From Theristus sp. LFF4_11 (taxonomy: Eukaryota; Nematoda; Chromadorea; Monhysterida; Xyalidae), in contig JASANC010000728.1 of the NCBI GenBank assembly GCA_030248135.1, positions 1-64,000 on the forward strand: a stretch of DNA of 64,000 bases, written 5' to 3'. A program made the translations under genes and the position numbers. The notes under the pieces were generated by a model. The model did no database searches. It saw only the letters and a list, made by a program, of their open reading frames with translations, and was not told where the DNA came from. Shown here piece after piece: positions 13,249 through 27,000 of this stretch (the stretch's first letter is position 1; each line of letters starts with the position of its first letter).

Positions 13249-14890
13249 TGTAATATTTCATGCGCGATTTCATCAAATTTCATTCACTAATGGACAGTTG
13301 ACGGATGGTTCTCGACCATTCGACAACACAAAAATCATAAAGGAATTTGTCCATCAGCTCAGTGCAAAAGACTCATGGAACCTAATTGCCAATTCCAAAG
13401 GCTTCCATTGGATTGAGAATTCACAACGACAAAATTGAAAATTGAAGCGCCAACGTAAACAGCAAACACGTGATATGATTGATAAGTTGTGACAAACAAA
13501 GCAAGGAACTGAAATCAGCACTGATTGGTCGATTCGCTGAGAGCGGTAAAATAAAAAAAGCAGCAATCGAACAGCCACTTTTTACAAGGCCTAAAATATT
13601 GCTGACAGAAAAATGATGTGGGATACGGAAATTGGAAAGGCGCTAAAAATACGACAAAAACGATTTTCGCGACTTTTTAGAAAAGAAAAGGGGAAATGAA
13701 TGAAACAGTGGCGCTTTTCTGCGCAGCTACAGTACGCATGTAGTATCAGTCCCTCGGCAAGTTCCTCTTTCGCTTTTAGTGTGACATTCAACGATTAAAA
13801 TACAGGTTGCGCTGTGATTAAAGAAACTTGCTTTATGCAGAAAGTGAAAAGCTACATTGAAGTGTCGGGATTGCCTCGCTGTTTGAGTTGTAAGCATTGC
13901 CATTGCCACACAATCTTACCAACCAAAGCAGTCCATGCAAATAATAGAACAATATCAATTTTTGTGGTTTGCATGGCTCAGCTGACTTGAGAGCAAGCGT
14001 TCAATTTAATTATGAATTTCAGTCGCTGGTGACGTTAGCAAACAAACAAAAGTAGGAAAAAAAACAGTTCAAGGAGCGTAGCAGCAAAGTCCCCAAAGGA
14101 GAAAACCGCCCAGAATAACGTGTGAAAAACCTTTGTGGTCATTTCTAATTTAGAACTATTTCAGTGTACCAACATTTTTCCTTATGAAATCGTGTCATTT
14201 TGTTATTTTTCTTCAGCAAACGCTCGAAATGAAACAACCGTGCTGTGCAGCATCGTTACCGTACGAAAGCACTGTGGTTTAGGTTTGGGTACTGTTTGTT
14301 TTCTGATTGCTTCAGCTGAAAGCAAATATTTGTTACTTCGTATCTGAAACCCTATCAGAGCACCGGTATTTATTCCTTATTTTTCATCCGCTTCCAAAAA
14401 CACAGATTCACTCTCAATTTCCAACGACAAAAAAACTCCGAAAAGAACCAAGCATCTAACGTAATAACTCAACAAATAAACGAAAAAAACATAGTTAAAA
14501 CATACAACTTTTTTGAAATAACAGAAAAATGGCATCGGCTGCAGGTCGCGACACCGGTTCGAATTTTTTTACTATTCTGCTGAGCAACACAACACCCGAC
14601 AAGCATCCAATGACAGCGCCAACAAGAAAAACGCAAAACAATGTTTGTTAAAAGAAACCTTCAAAATTCAATCTGTGGCACTGCAAAAGTTCCAGCTCGA
14701 AGCACACTTGACGTTAGCAGGCGGTAGCCGCGAATCTGATTGAAAAAGGTCGTTCAACGAAACCAGTGTTTTACACTTTTTTAGTAGTCCCAACGATCAT
14801 GGACCAGGTAAACCAATCAATCAATCACCATGCTCAGATGCACTGTATCCAAACGGCATCGTTAAAAATGCAAATTTTTAGTAAAACACG
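13249..14890. other. Spacer without a supported gene
   Basis: No coding, tRNA-like or clear repeat structure was recognised between the mariner-type remnant and the last exon of the zinc-finger gene. Confidence 0.5.
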
Positions 14891-14896
14891 GGGATT

Positions 14897-15055
14897 TTAA
14901 GATCGAAAACGCACCAAGTGGCCAGTTTGGTCAAAGTGATCGAGCACTGCGCGACTTTCAAATGCAACGTTGCAGATTGTACAGCGAATCAGTGGCGTTC
15001 CATTCATGTGTTGCGGTGCATTTTCCATCGTCGCTTCAAAAGCCGACGTGTGTTG
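14897..15055 (-). CDS. Zinc-finger gene, 3' terminal exon
   Basis: The acceptor TTTTCAG precedes 15055 and the frame closes with TAA at 14897-14899. It encodes about 52 residues with one textbook finger, IRCTICNVAFESRAVLDHF followed by DQTGH: C-x2-C-x12-H-x5-H, a spacing close to U1/matrin-type fingers. It enters in phase 0, matching the phase-0 donor at 16733. A 1.7-kb intron full of repeats separates the two. Confidence 0.75.
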   Translation of the reverse strand, partial: QHTSAFEATMENAPQHMNGTPLIRCTICNVAFESRAVLDHFDQTGHLVRFRS

Positions 15056-18000
15056 CTGAAAACGAATCCAGTAATGGCATAAAAGTCCAAAAAACTTGCA
15101 TTTGTTTCAATGAACAATCGACCAATCACATTCAAACCCAAACCCATGGTTGTTCACATTATGCTGCTCCAACCAACAGAGGTGTGCACGCCAGACACTT
15201 CTAGCCTGTCCCGGGTCGGCTGGCTGCGCGACGTCGACCCCTCCCCAATTTTTTTGTCGCAAACTAAGTGTCACACAAACTGACCTCTCAAAAACACGTC
15301 TGTGTGCTGTGTGCTTGCATGTGTAAATTTTTGATGTTTAAAATTTGAGGGTTAAAATAAGTCAATTGACACAAAAGGTCGAAAAATTTTGCGTCAGCTC
15401 AAATTTTCTGCGTCAGCATGACCACATCGAACAACAAATAATTCGGTGTCCGTGCAACGTTGTTCAACACCTGGAGTCAAATAACAACGCAATTTTAAAA
15501 CTTCACATCACAACCACTGCTGCTCTCAGAAACAAAACTTTTCTCTGCTCAGGCACCTTCTCGCTTTTGTTTTAATCGTGCGTGGTGCGTGACAACAAAT
15601 TTTCTTGTTTGATAAAAGCCGAGTAGACAGCCGACTACGAGTGTCCAGACAAACAACAACAAAACTGCTTGAAATTAACACAGTGAAAATTTGTGTTTGT
15701 TGTCCAGAGGGGGACTGTCGACACCCAATTGCTGATTAATTTTGAAAGTGCTGAAAATGAAAAAAAAATTGGAAGTTTGTTTTATATTTCGTTCGGAAGG
15801 CGACTTTGACTCTCAATTTAAATAAAAAATGGTAACTTGCACCGTCTTCGCGAAGCGAAGAAAATTTTCAAAAAGTAGGCTCTGAGAACGTATTTTACCT
15901 TACGATTTTTGGATGTCATCCAAAGTATTTAGGTGTCTATGACACCGATTCAGGTGTCAAAAACACAGCTGTTTAGCAAAGCAGCGAACAAAAAGCTTTC
16001 GTAAAGGGCTAGTTGGACCAAGTGATCGTTGATAGGTCAAAACAACAAGAATATTGTAACATTGAATCGAACCGTTATCAACAAAGCACTGAACAATCTA
16101 AAAAACGAACGATGAACTCCATGACTATCCATGCAATAGCCATTGTAAAACAAATCATAAGATGGCCATGGCCTGCGCCGGAGGTGCAGAAAAATTTTCT
16201 ATCTGAGCACAAAATTTCCAAAAAAAACAGTCTTTTGAAGTCCTCGAAAATTGAAAGAATAAAAAAAAGCTGACGCAAACAACCGATTTTTTGCGTCATC
16301 CCAAATTATTTTGCGTCATTGGCGCAAGATGTCGCGTCAAAAAAACCCTGGTTACCTGTACCACTGGTTTGCAGAATAAAATGTGCTTACCATCTCATGC
16401 GCAGCGCGATTTCAAATTCAAATACGTTACAACCTACAAAAGTAACCACAGCAATACACGCACTTTTGAAGCTCTGTTTCAGTCAGTCAACTGAAATGTT
16501 TGAATTTAATTTCGAAGTAATTTTATTGCATTTGTGAAAATTTTGTCTCTTCCAACCGAGGCGCTGCGCGACGTAGCCCCTCAGGCCCTGCGCGACGCGC
16601 GACGCTAGCCTGTCCCGGGACACCCTAGGAACACCCTATGCACATCTCTGCCAACCAACCAGCGCGGTGCAAAATTCTTAAATGACTCCACAATCAGCTT
16701 CAGTTGCATAAAAATGAAAAAACCTCGGCCACCTGAAGACAATGCTCAATGAGCGCCGGTGAGTTTGGCGCAAAGCAGAGCGCACAGGTGCGACACATCG
16801 CCCACGTGGTGCACGCGTGCTCGCGCAGTACGTGCGCCAGAAACGCGATCGGGGCGGTGCACATGGAGCCACCCGGTAGATGACGACCGCAAATCACGCA
16901 CAACTGACAAGAAAACACTGACCATTCAGTTGTGTACGAGGTGAAGAGGTTTCGAAGTTTTTTTATATTGACAAATTTTCCTTTGCAAACAATTCTGTGG
17001 TTTCCCAAATCCCTCGCTGATACAACAATTATAGCATGAACAGTGAGCTTTTTGTCAGAAATTTTTGGTTATAACTGTCAACGGTGTGGTAAAATTTTGT
17101 AGACTAAAACGAAAATCCGATGAACAAAAGAACAAAGAACAAACGCGAACAGAACCCGGAAACACGAAGACACGGACGGACCTGTTGGCGATTTGCGGCG
17201 AGCATCCAGGGACAACGGTGCTTCAGCAGCGACTTGAACAGCAGCTCAGTGGCGCCACAGCCCTCGCAGTTGAACCTGATCTCGCTTTCACTTGAGCATC
17301 TCGTTGTTGTTGTTGTTGTTGTGATTTTTAGGCGATGTTTTTAGCCAGGGCTAACCCAGAGAAGCGTACAGAACGCCATTGAGTAGGGCGCCCATCGAGT
17401 TTTCTCTGTCATTAAGTGCCTATACACCACTCGGCGGGGCTCGATCCCCCGAGCGCACAGACTGTAGTCTAACGCACTACCACCAGGCCACGAGGGTGAC
17501 TAACACCAAATCTCGACAAACACATGGTCAAAAAGTTTCCCCGTAATGAACAACTGATCCGAAGAACGTAGCCAGAACACGGCTGCTAGGCTAAAAGTCA
17601 GTGAACCAATCAAGGGAACTCCAGTTGGCACAGTGTATTCACGTGTGCAAATGAGTTTATAACACCGTTGGCCACGGAAATCAAGCCATGTGCAGACCTC
17701 AGGTCACTGGTGCACAACGGTGCGGTGCCCCCCTCTCGTGACGAGAGCGCTTTGGTTAACGAGACGCTTTTGGCCGTCCACAAATGCCACACACCATAAC
17801 TCACCTTGGCCGCTTGTTTTGCAGCGATTCGCCGAGACAACCGTGTGGCTGCCTTTTCTCCGCAAAATAGTACCCGTTTAGCATCGCTGTATGGCTGGTG
17901 CCACGGGCAGGGAGCACCAGGCTGGGATTCAAATGAACTCACCATGGCACCTTCGCGTTTCTGCTAGTCCATTGGGCAAGGCGGGACGAGGCGGGACGGG

Positions 18001-21000
18001 GCGGGGCAGGGCGGAGCGGGACGGGACGGTGGGAGGAGCAGATATCATCTAAAACTGTAGACAGACTGCTGCCAACGCTAACCGGATGTTCGGCGCTGCG
18101 GCGTGCTTCGGATTTGTTGACAGATGCCTCGTGAATTGATGCGCATTCGTGAATGCGGTGCCGCACGAGAAACAGAAGTCGCGCAGATTCATCGCGTGCG
18201 ACAGTGAGTGGATCTGCAACTTTTTTTTGAAATAAAACAATGCAAACGGCTGAAAAATACGATCGAAAAACCACGAGCCAGGAAAATTGACAGAGTCGTA
18301 AAAGTTCGCCGTACGCACCTTCAATTCGCCGGCTGTGCCGGTGAACTGGCAGTGTTTATGCGGGCAGGCCACACTTCCGGACTGCTCAGCGGGCCGGTTC
18401 GATGATGACCGATCCTTGTCCGCCGCAGACTCGGCACAAGCGGACGCCTCGGCGGTGCCAGTGTCCGTTGTGCTCGTGGCCACAATGTCCGTCGCAGCAA
18501 CCACAATTGGCGACGCAATCTGGTCGATTGGTTCGATGACTTTCGGTGTGCTTGCGCTCGGTCGGTTGTTGTCTTCGTTTGGCTAAAAAAACTGTTGAAA
18601 CGGCAGATCAAGTCAAGAATTTCATGAAAAGTTCAATTGGAGGTAAAGTAAAAACAACGCAGTTTTGCAAGTTTTGCCTGGTTGACACGCACACAGCTGA
18701 CTCACCACAACCCTAGTCCCTCAGCGAGACCGTATTGTTAAATTGTCGTTCCCCACTTTATCCAAATTCTTCACTGACAGACAGACGCATGCATCGTTTT
18801 CGACAGTTTCTTGTAAATTTTTATCGGTAGAAAATCGCAGAGAACTTGTTAGTTTGTAGCGGAACGCAAAAAAACTATTGTTGAATCAAATTTCTGTTTC
18901 GAAAGTCCCAGTCATACGATTGGGAAAGAACTTAGAAAGTCATAGTTTCTACTCAAGTCTTCTCATATTGAAAAAATCACCAAAAGTCCATGAAACAGCT
19001 TACCTGCGGCGAGCCATCGCCTGCACAGGCACCTGCTTCGAAGGTCACGCTGACGCCGGAGGAGTGATGCGGCGCGTTCGACCCACGTGCGTCTTCGCGG
19101 TGTTCTTCCTTGATCAGCATTGGGGGGTCCTCAATGAATGGCTGAAAAAAACGAAAGTTGGAACTGAATAAAACGGATGTTGTTAGCATTCTCAAAATAC
19201 TATAACTGAATACTGCGCTGTTGGTTCACTTAGTATTAGAACACAAGTTATGCTGCACCACAGCAACGAACCATCGACCGCACGCTGGCCGTGCGCGCGG
19301 TGTAACATGGCGCCTGTGTGCTGTGCCTGTGCGTTGGTGGCGACAGTGCAAAACTGGCCATGTGCAAGCAAGCACACAGCTCTTCAGACTAGCAGCACTA
19401 TAGCGAGCAGCGCAGCGAACATCAGACCAAAAGCGACATCACCGTAATGCACCTCGCTGTCCATGGCGGGCGGCTGGTCGTGTTGTGTTTGCATCGGCGG
19501 TCTTGGCGCGATTTGACGCAAAGCAGTGGTCGTCGGCGGCGCGTGACTCTGCTGGTGCGTTTGCGGTGTGCGCTGCTGCAACGGTGTGGCGCTGATGCCA
19601 CGCTTGTCGATGGTGATCGCAATTTGAGTGGCACCACTTGCCATCACCCTGAGGTCGTCCATCGACACGCACATGCCTGTGGTGACACGCCTTTTATAGA
19701 GTGCATTCGTCACTGCGCGCATTATGGACATGGCTCACTGCGCATTCCACCAATCCGCACAACGCACATCTGCTTTTGCCCCCTTTTCAGTTTCGTGGAC
19801 ACTGCTGGAAAAGCTACTGTTTGTTTTCCGTCACACAACTTATTTTTTTCATTTGTACGCGCGCCGGTTCCGGAAACCCGAAGGTACCAAGCTCCGGCGG
19901 AGACGGGCAATACTGCCCCGAGCCCAATTTTACCCTCGGCTCAGGAGGGAATAGACCATTAGATGTACATTGGTCACTCTATTTTCCACGAGTATGTCTT
20001 GTCCACAGCGAGGTTCGAACCCGGTACCTACAGAACTGTAGGCTGAAGTTCTACCGCTACGCCATGGACGCGACATGGCTTTCACTTCTTGGTTTAAAAA
20101 AAATTTCTCCAAGGCTTTCACTCGAATTAACGCCACTCACTCGGAAAATGAGGGCCGGGTCGCCGGAAGACGACATGCCCCAGGGAGACGGTACTGGTAA
20201 CCGTGCTCGTGTCAAACGCCACACCGGGCACACCCCACGACGGTGGATACGGAATGGGCGTGCAATCGCTGCTGGCGCTGGGGGCAGTGCGCGCTGAAAT
20301 TGGCTGGTTTCTAGAGTGAATCATTTGTAGCTGTTCTAAGAAATGTTTTTTTTAGTTTTAAAAAAATGCAAAAAAAACTAATCAATCTGCGAAACGCAGC
20401 CAGATCCCCAAGAAAAACTCCACTCACAATGGACGTAGAACTTGACACGTGACCCTGCAGCCGTTTCCGCTCGACAACTGAACGTTTTATGATCGATCAA
20501 TTTATCAACGGGGACCAGCGCCGCACAGTCGTCGCATTTCAAGATCTTCAGTGGCGTCGGAAGGGGCTGAATCTGAGAACGTTAGGAAACTCGAGTGTAT
20601 GAGTTTTTTTTAACGTTTACGATTACCAGCAAACCATCCGAACTGCTGTGATACATTGAGAAACAACCTTTGCCTGTCCATTATTTTTTGATTTAGCGTT
20701 CTGATAAGCTGAAAGCGCCAATTTCAAAACAACCAAAAAGCTACTTTCAAACTAAACACATGTGCAACTTTGCACTGACCGGGACCAGTTTTCGTTTCGA
20801 AGCAGTATTCACTAGTTTCGAGTCTGCTGTCGACACCAGCATTCTGTTGCTCTTGTCCTTGTTTCGTTGGTGTCCGAATGAACGCAGGGAACACCTTTGG
20901 AGACAACTGTAAACAGAGCAACCAGACAGTTCGCCTGACAAAAATTAAAAAGGTGAAACAACTCTCCAATGGCCGCAAGCAACCATCCACCACCTCGTTG

Positions 21001-24000
21001 CGTGCTGCGTGAATGACGGCGGCCATGTTAGTGACTTTGCACAGCGCGGGCACTTGCTGTAGAAAGTGGGGTGCATCTGCAAACAAGCGTTACCAAGGTG
21101 CTAGAACCCCAAAAGCATGGGCAGACCTTCAGGGGGATAAAAATAGCCTACTTCCAGTAAGCTGGGCAGAGGCAAAAATTACGGAGTCTGGTAACAAAAT
21201 TTGGGCAAAATTTTGAGGGTCTGTTAACAGCTACATAGTTTCTTTCAGAATGAAAAGAGGCAATTTATCACTGTATGATCATCAAACAAGATCACAAAAT
21301 CACCATAAATGAATTTTTTACCCCTTTTGACATGTCAGTCCTGTGCCCAAAAAGCGGAACCAGAACCCTAGTTCCATACAAAATGGCACTGGTTCTGGAG
21401 ACCAGTGGAATCAGTGCTTGTGAAGCTCTGCTCATGGGAGCAGCTCAAATACCATCACGAATGAAAATGCTTCAAAGGACTTCAGCAGAATCGAAATGCA
21501 CACGAGGTGCGCGAATTCAATCTCATTACACGCTGCTACCTCGAATCGATGTTGCGAAAGCATATAGGCCGAGAGGCACGCCTTCGAGCAGAGTTGGCAC
21601 ACGCACTTGGGCACGCGTTTGCAGCACAACAACAGATGATTCACTGCCGCTGTGGTGCACGAGAAACTGGCAGCGCACAACGGACAGCACGCTCGCGAAC
21701 CTGCAAAGTACTCAGCATTGGTGGCAATCGTTTCTTTTCATTTCATTATTACTCCTCATCCCCACCTGCTCCAGAAACTCGAAGGTGCCACGGTGGGTGA
21801 ACCACAACCGTCGCCCAACAGCCTCGTATACTTTCAAGAGGTTGTTGCTGGTGGTAACAGTGACTAAGAGTGTGGCGTGGACGTCTCAGAATTTTTTCAC
21901 CAGTTCCATCGTTACTAACCATTTGCACTGCAGTGCACCCTCAAATGGGCGCAAAACGGCGCCAACTCCTTGAAGAATTGACCGCAAACGGGACAGCCCC
22001 TGCCGGTGCTAATGCTGACTGCGGAATGCTCTTGAACGTAGTGCGCTTGCAGCAGGGCACAGTCAAGCAGATCAGACGCGCAGAACACACACTGCGTGAG
22101 ACTGGCTGAAAGCGAACAGAGCGCTTTATGGTCCGTTCATTGGCTGATTGGCTGCATTGCATGATACCGACCAATCAGCGCGCAGCAGTCGCAATTCGAA
22201 TGCAACCAAGAAACCGGCTGCGATAGGAAGCAGCAGCCAAGCGCACCGACCACAGTGCACTGCAGCACTCGGCTGCTGGCCATGCCGCTCGTCTGCCGCC
22301 GTCGTCTGCTGCAGCGCCACCTGCCCAGCCGCATGCACACGCCAATGGGGCAGCCACGTGAACGGCGCGCCGCAGTGCGCACACCGCCGCCAGATGTCGC
22401 CATGCTCGCCGAGAAGATGCTCGATCGTGGTCGACTCCTACGCTAGGAAGGCGTCATTCATGGAGCGTCAAGCGCGCGCGTCATTTCACACGACGTCACT
22501 TTGCTAAACGCTCATGACACAAATAAAACAGCGCAGCTTCAGCGTGCCGCTGTACCGGCACGAATGACAAAGTGACGCGCTGTGTTGCGCGCGTTTTCAG
22601 GTCCGGCTAGCAACCGCTGCAGCGGCTGACGGCGCTTCATTTCATTATTCATCATTCATGCTGAAGCTGCGTGCGTGCATGATTGCAGCATTTTGTTGAT
22701 GTAACAGTTTCAGTTTCAAAACACTCATTATTTGCGGATGGAACTGTCATGAAAAGCAGCCGCTCTCCGCAATTCGTAATGTCGTGCGACATGCTGAGTG
22801 GCTGCACTGCAACACGCAACGGCAGCAAGTCAAACCACCAATCAGCTGGGTGCTGCAAACACGGCCAACAATGCAGCACAAGCACCACCAGCATATGCCC
22901 CTCTCCTTCCATCGTAGCTTCTCCACTCTTTGCTCAAGCTAAACGTCTCCGACACAACGCGCTTCACTGTGCCACTTACGGACTGTTTTCCCATCGGTTT
23001 ACAGCACGCGAGACAGCATCGCATGGGCAGCTGCGTGGCCGCCCGCACACGACACCGAAACAGAACGTGATTCAGGCAAACTGCCGCACTGCTGAACGAC
23101 TCGTCGCACAGCGGGCAGCAGCAATCGGGCGCAGCCGGCACACGGCGCTTGCGGTAAAGCACATTGCGGTAAACCTGGCAAAGAAACGAGCGGCTGTTAC
23201 AAGCACGAGACACGTACCGCAATGTTGCGCATCACAAATCACAAATTACGAAACACAAATCAATTACACGCAGCACCACACGCGTAATGCCTCCGTTCAA
23301 AACCCCAATTTCAGAGTCCAAAATGGCTGCACCGCTTTGGCGATGTAAAGTTTCCCATTTTACCAGCAAATGTAACGTTGCTCTCAAAAAAAACCAAAAG
23401 CGCAAAAGGCCAACACCAATGATTTTGCGGGGTTTTGCGCCTTGTCGTGCCAGGCGTCGTGCAAATGCTGAGCGACGTGCACCAAATAATTGGCCAACGC
23501 CGATTCGGGCTCTCTATCGACGCCAGTTGTCGAGTCGACCAGCTGGCAGCACAGAGGACAACAGCGATTCTTGAACGACACGTGACGAGAGCGCAGGTGG
23601 CCTGACACAGAAACGCAGCTGAGAGTGATCGCATTGGTGGCGTTTGATTTGTGGTGCACCACATTTCACTGCACTACAACGCCGTGCGGAACGCATGGCA
23701 TGCAGGCAAGCGACAAAAACACAGAAAATGGCAGAACTCATGCTTAACGTTAGCATTCACTTTGAGAAAAACCAAGTCAAGAACACAAGATCAAGAGGTT
23801 GCTAGCATTACCCTAAATTAGCAGCGCGAGCCTAGCCGGTCCAATCAACAAGTCGCCCATTTCTAACAGAGCACCATCGCCAACCTAGTATGCCAGCTGG
23901 CTCTGCATGCGGGGCGGGAAACAGGTTCGTCGCGTGCGGCGTGGCGGACTTGCACGGAGTGACGTCATGTCCGCACAACGCACAAACGTCGTCCAACAGA

Positions 24001-27000
24001 TGCGTGTACGCAAGCACGAGCACGCAGTTTGCTTGACTGACGCGATCGCGTGGTTTAGCAGAATCATCCAGATCGGACAACGAGCAGCTACGAAGTCGAC
24101 TGTGCTTGCTGAACGGCTCGCTTTCGTTGCACGTTTGCGCTGGCTGAAAAGTGTGAACGAAACTGGGTGGAACTGGTTCAACATGGCATGAAATATATCA
24201 CATGGATAGCATTCACATTTGCATGGCTGAACACAAAAACCAACAACTCCGCTTTTAACACGTTATTTTTTCGTTCCATCTCCAGCTCGAATGAATTCCG
24301 AATCCAGTATTCCGCATTCAAATGTAGCGAATCAGCTGCGGGTACATTGTCAAACGGACCTTTTGGAACGTTTCAATATCATTCCAAAAGGTAGCACGCT
24401 GGTAGACAAAAACATTCAATTTCATCACCCATTACTAAGTGAAATGGTGTTCACCAAAACTCGATATCAAACAAATAAAAACGTCAGAACTCAAGAAAAC
24501 AACCAACAGAGCATACGGAATCGCTGCGCATCCTGGTCGGCAGTTTGGCCGCAGTTTTCGCGTTCTCTTTTCCAGCTGCGAGTTTTGCCTGAAGCTGCAC
24601 ATACATTTGAATGGCGGCCAACGTTTTGCGCTCGTTTTCGTGTCCATCCGGCAGCGAAATTCGCACCGGCGACGGGAGCAGCTGAAAAGTGTTTTCCTGG
24701 GTGAATTCTTGTGCGATTTTTAGGGACTCCGTGGTGTAGGACCAGAACGCATACGCGTTCCTAAAGTTGACCGGCGCGACCATGCGCGCGCGTCTGTTCT
24801 CCTCTGACCATCACCCACGAACCTGTCCGGTGTCGTTGTGCACCGTGAGTTGTGTGGTGTGCGCACGCAGCAGGTGCTGGTAGTGCCTGAGTGAGCTGCG
24901 AGGCTGCAACGCCCAGCAGACGGTGCACAGGAACGCACAGCGCCGCTCGTTCAGTGGCTGCGGCGAGCACGAGCGCTCCGTGTCCGTGTCCGTGTCGGTG
25001 TCTCCGTTGGCGTGCGTCTTGTGCACGGCCACCCGATGGCGCTCGCGCGCGCGCTCCGACACGAAACACGCGCAACACACGTCGCACACGTACGCGTGCG
25101 CTCGCTGCAAAGTGAGGCGGCGTCGATGTGCTGCGAATGTTGCTGGTGGTGTTGCAATGATGTTGGCGTTGTTTGCCACCACCACGGAAAGCTGTCGAAC
25201 ACAATGCTGCGTGCGTGGCGTAGGTGGGCTGTGGTGTGGGCGTGCGTTTGGAGCAGAACAACACGTCACCAACCAGGACATGCTCTGCCAGGGCAACGGC
25301 GTCGTGCAACGTGCAACGACACAGCAGACAACAGGCACGCCGTGCACTCGTGCTCATCTCCATTGGCAGAACGCGCTCGTCTGTGCTGCTCTGAACACTC
25401 GAAAATGCACATGTTGGATTTATGAATTTGAACACTGTAAGAAAGCAACCATGCCATCGTGCATTAACCATTTGCACTGCAATCAACAATCAGCTGGCAT
25501 CCTTTTTTCAAAGCGTCTGCTGCGCTGTGTCTTTTGACTCAACTAACTAAAACTCAGTAGTTTAGCTGTCTGGAGAAATTTTAGATGGCTAATGAAGATA
25601 TACTGCCCAAAAGAGCACTGAAAACACATGAAATGAATGCTACCACCACAACGAAAGGAAATTCTAAAATGGCGCCATATTTCAGGCAGGCTTTCATAAT
25701 TGCCTGATGCAGGCGTTTCATATTTGCAGAACCGTTTCGGACACGCGTTCACCCAGAAAACTCATTGTCGACGTGTTTTTCCAGGCCTGCTCACCCCCCG
25801 AGACCAACCTGCATGTTCGTGATTGTCTGATACAAGCGGTCAATTTCATGTTGAGCAGAATCAAGCATCCACGGGCGTAGCCAATTGCGCGCGCTTACTT
25901 CTCGAATGACAGAGTGCGGTTGCGTTGTGTCGTCGTCGTCGGCAATGTTGCTGTCATACGTCTGAAACCACGGAGCACAAGTGGAGACACACAACGGCTG
26001 AAAACCAGAGCACACGCACAACAGCAACAGTGAAACTGACCGCGACAGCACTCGCAGCGCAATACCGCTCACTGTTGCCGACCAGACTGGCTGTGTGCAC
26101 AGTGGACTGTGGCGCTGGCATCGTTGGGAAAGCAGGCAACACATGCGGGCGCAGTGACGTTGCTTGCATGGTGGCAGCGTTCGTGCGCGACGGGACAGGC
26201 GTCGAAGTCGACAACTGCAACCGAAAAGCTGCAGTCAGCGAATTGGGTGAGCATTTTTCGTATAAGAGGCTGCTCGTTCGTAAAGATGGCCCCCTAAATC
26301 GCTCTCCAGATTTGTAAAGATGGCTGCGACAAAGTGAACTTTGCGAATGCAATTATTATCCACTTTTTAGGTTCTGCGACCCATTGCATTTGCAGACGTA
26401 GAAAGTTGCAGTCTTTATGTTGCAATTCAAAACAACCTGTGTTTGAATCGGTGCATACTGAATCAGTCATGTGATGAGGCCAACAAATCTCTCTCCTCTC
26501 CGTTCGCATCAACCGACCTCATTGCGTTGCGTGTGAGTGTTCGTAAAGCGCCAGTTGTCTTGTGAGCCTTTCGGTTGAATTGGCACCGGTCGAGCGGGTT
26601 GTGGCGGTTGTGGCAGCTGCACTGGCTCAGAGAGTTGCATCTGGTGCTCTTTGAAGAGATGTCGCTTCAGGGCGAGCATTGAGCACAAGGCACGACCGCA
26701 GTTCGGACACCGACAATAGGTCACCAGTTTCGAGGAACACACAATTTCCTGCAATCATCGGAAATTCGGAAGTTTTTTTGAAATGTAAAATAGGGATTCC
26801 GGTTTTTTGAGAGGGGCACATAATCATCACTGACGAAGCGACCCATTTTTCTATAAATGATGTTGGCCAAACCAAAATGAGGAAAACCTCGACACAAGTG
26901 AAGCTGGTTGGTTTTGCATTGTTTGCAACGATTAACGAACCTTAGTGAAGACCGCCAAGAATTGCACGTGCTGTATGTATATGCTCGTTAGTGACAACGG

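Noticed and set aside
17450..17498. A genuine tRNA gene on the minus strand
   Set aside because: The anticodon arm does not fold properly, box B is followed by a repeated body and a (CAA)n tail, and the copy at 35303 lacks about 12 nt. A SINE head fits better.
19384..19452. C-terminal transmembrane anchor on the zinc-finger protein
   Set aside because: The hydrophobic end is read only if the GAG|GTGCAT donor is not used. Exons with matching phase continue downstream, so it is more likely intron.
19712..19721. TATAAAAGG-like site at about 19690-19700 (minus) as a promoter
   Set aside because: It lies in an intron just upstream of a zinc-finger exon acceptor with no other promoter evidence. 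Such a short match is expected by chance.
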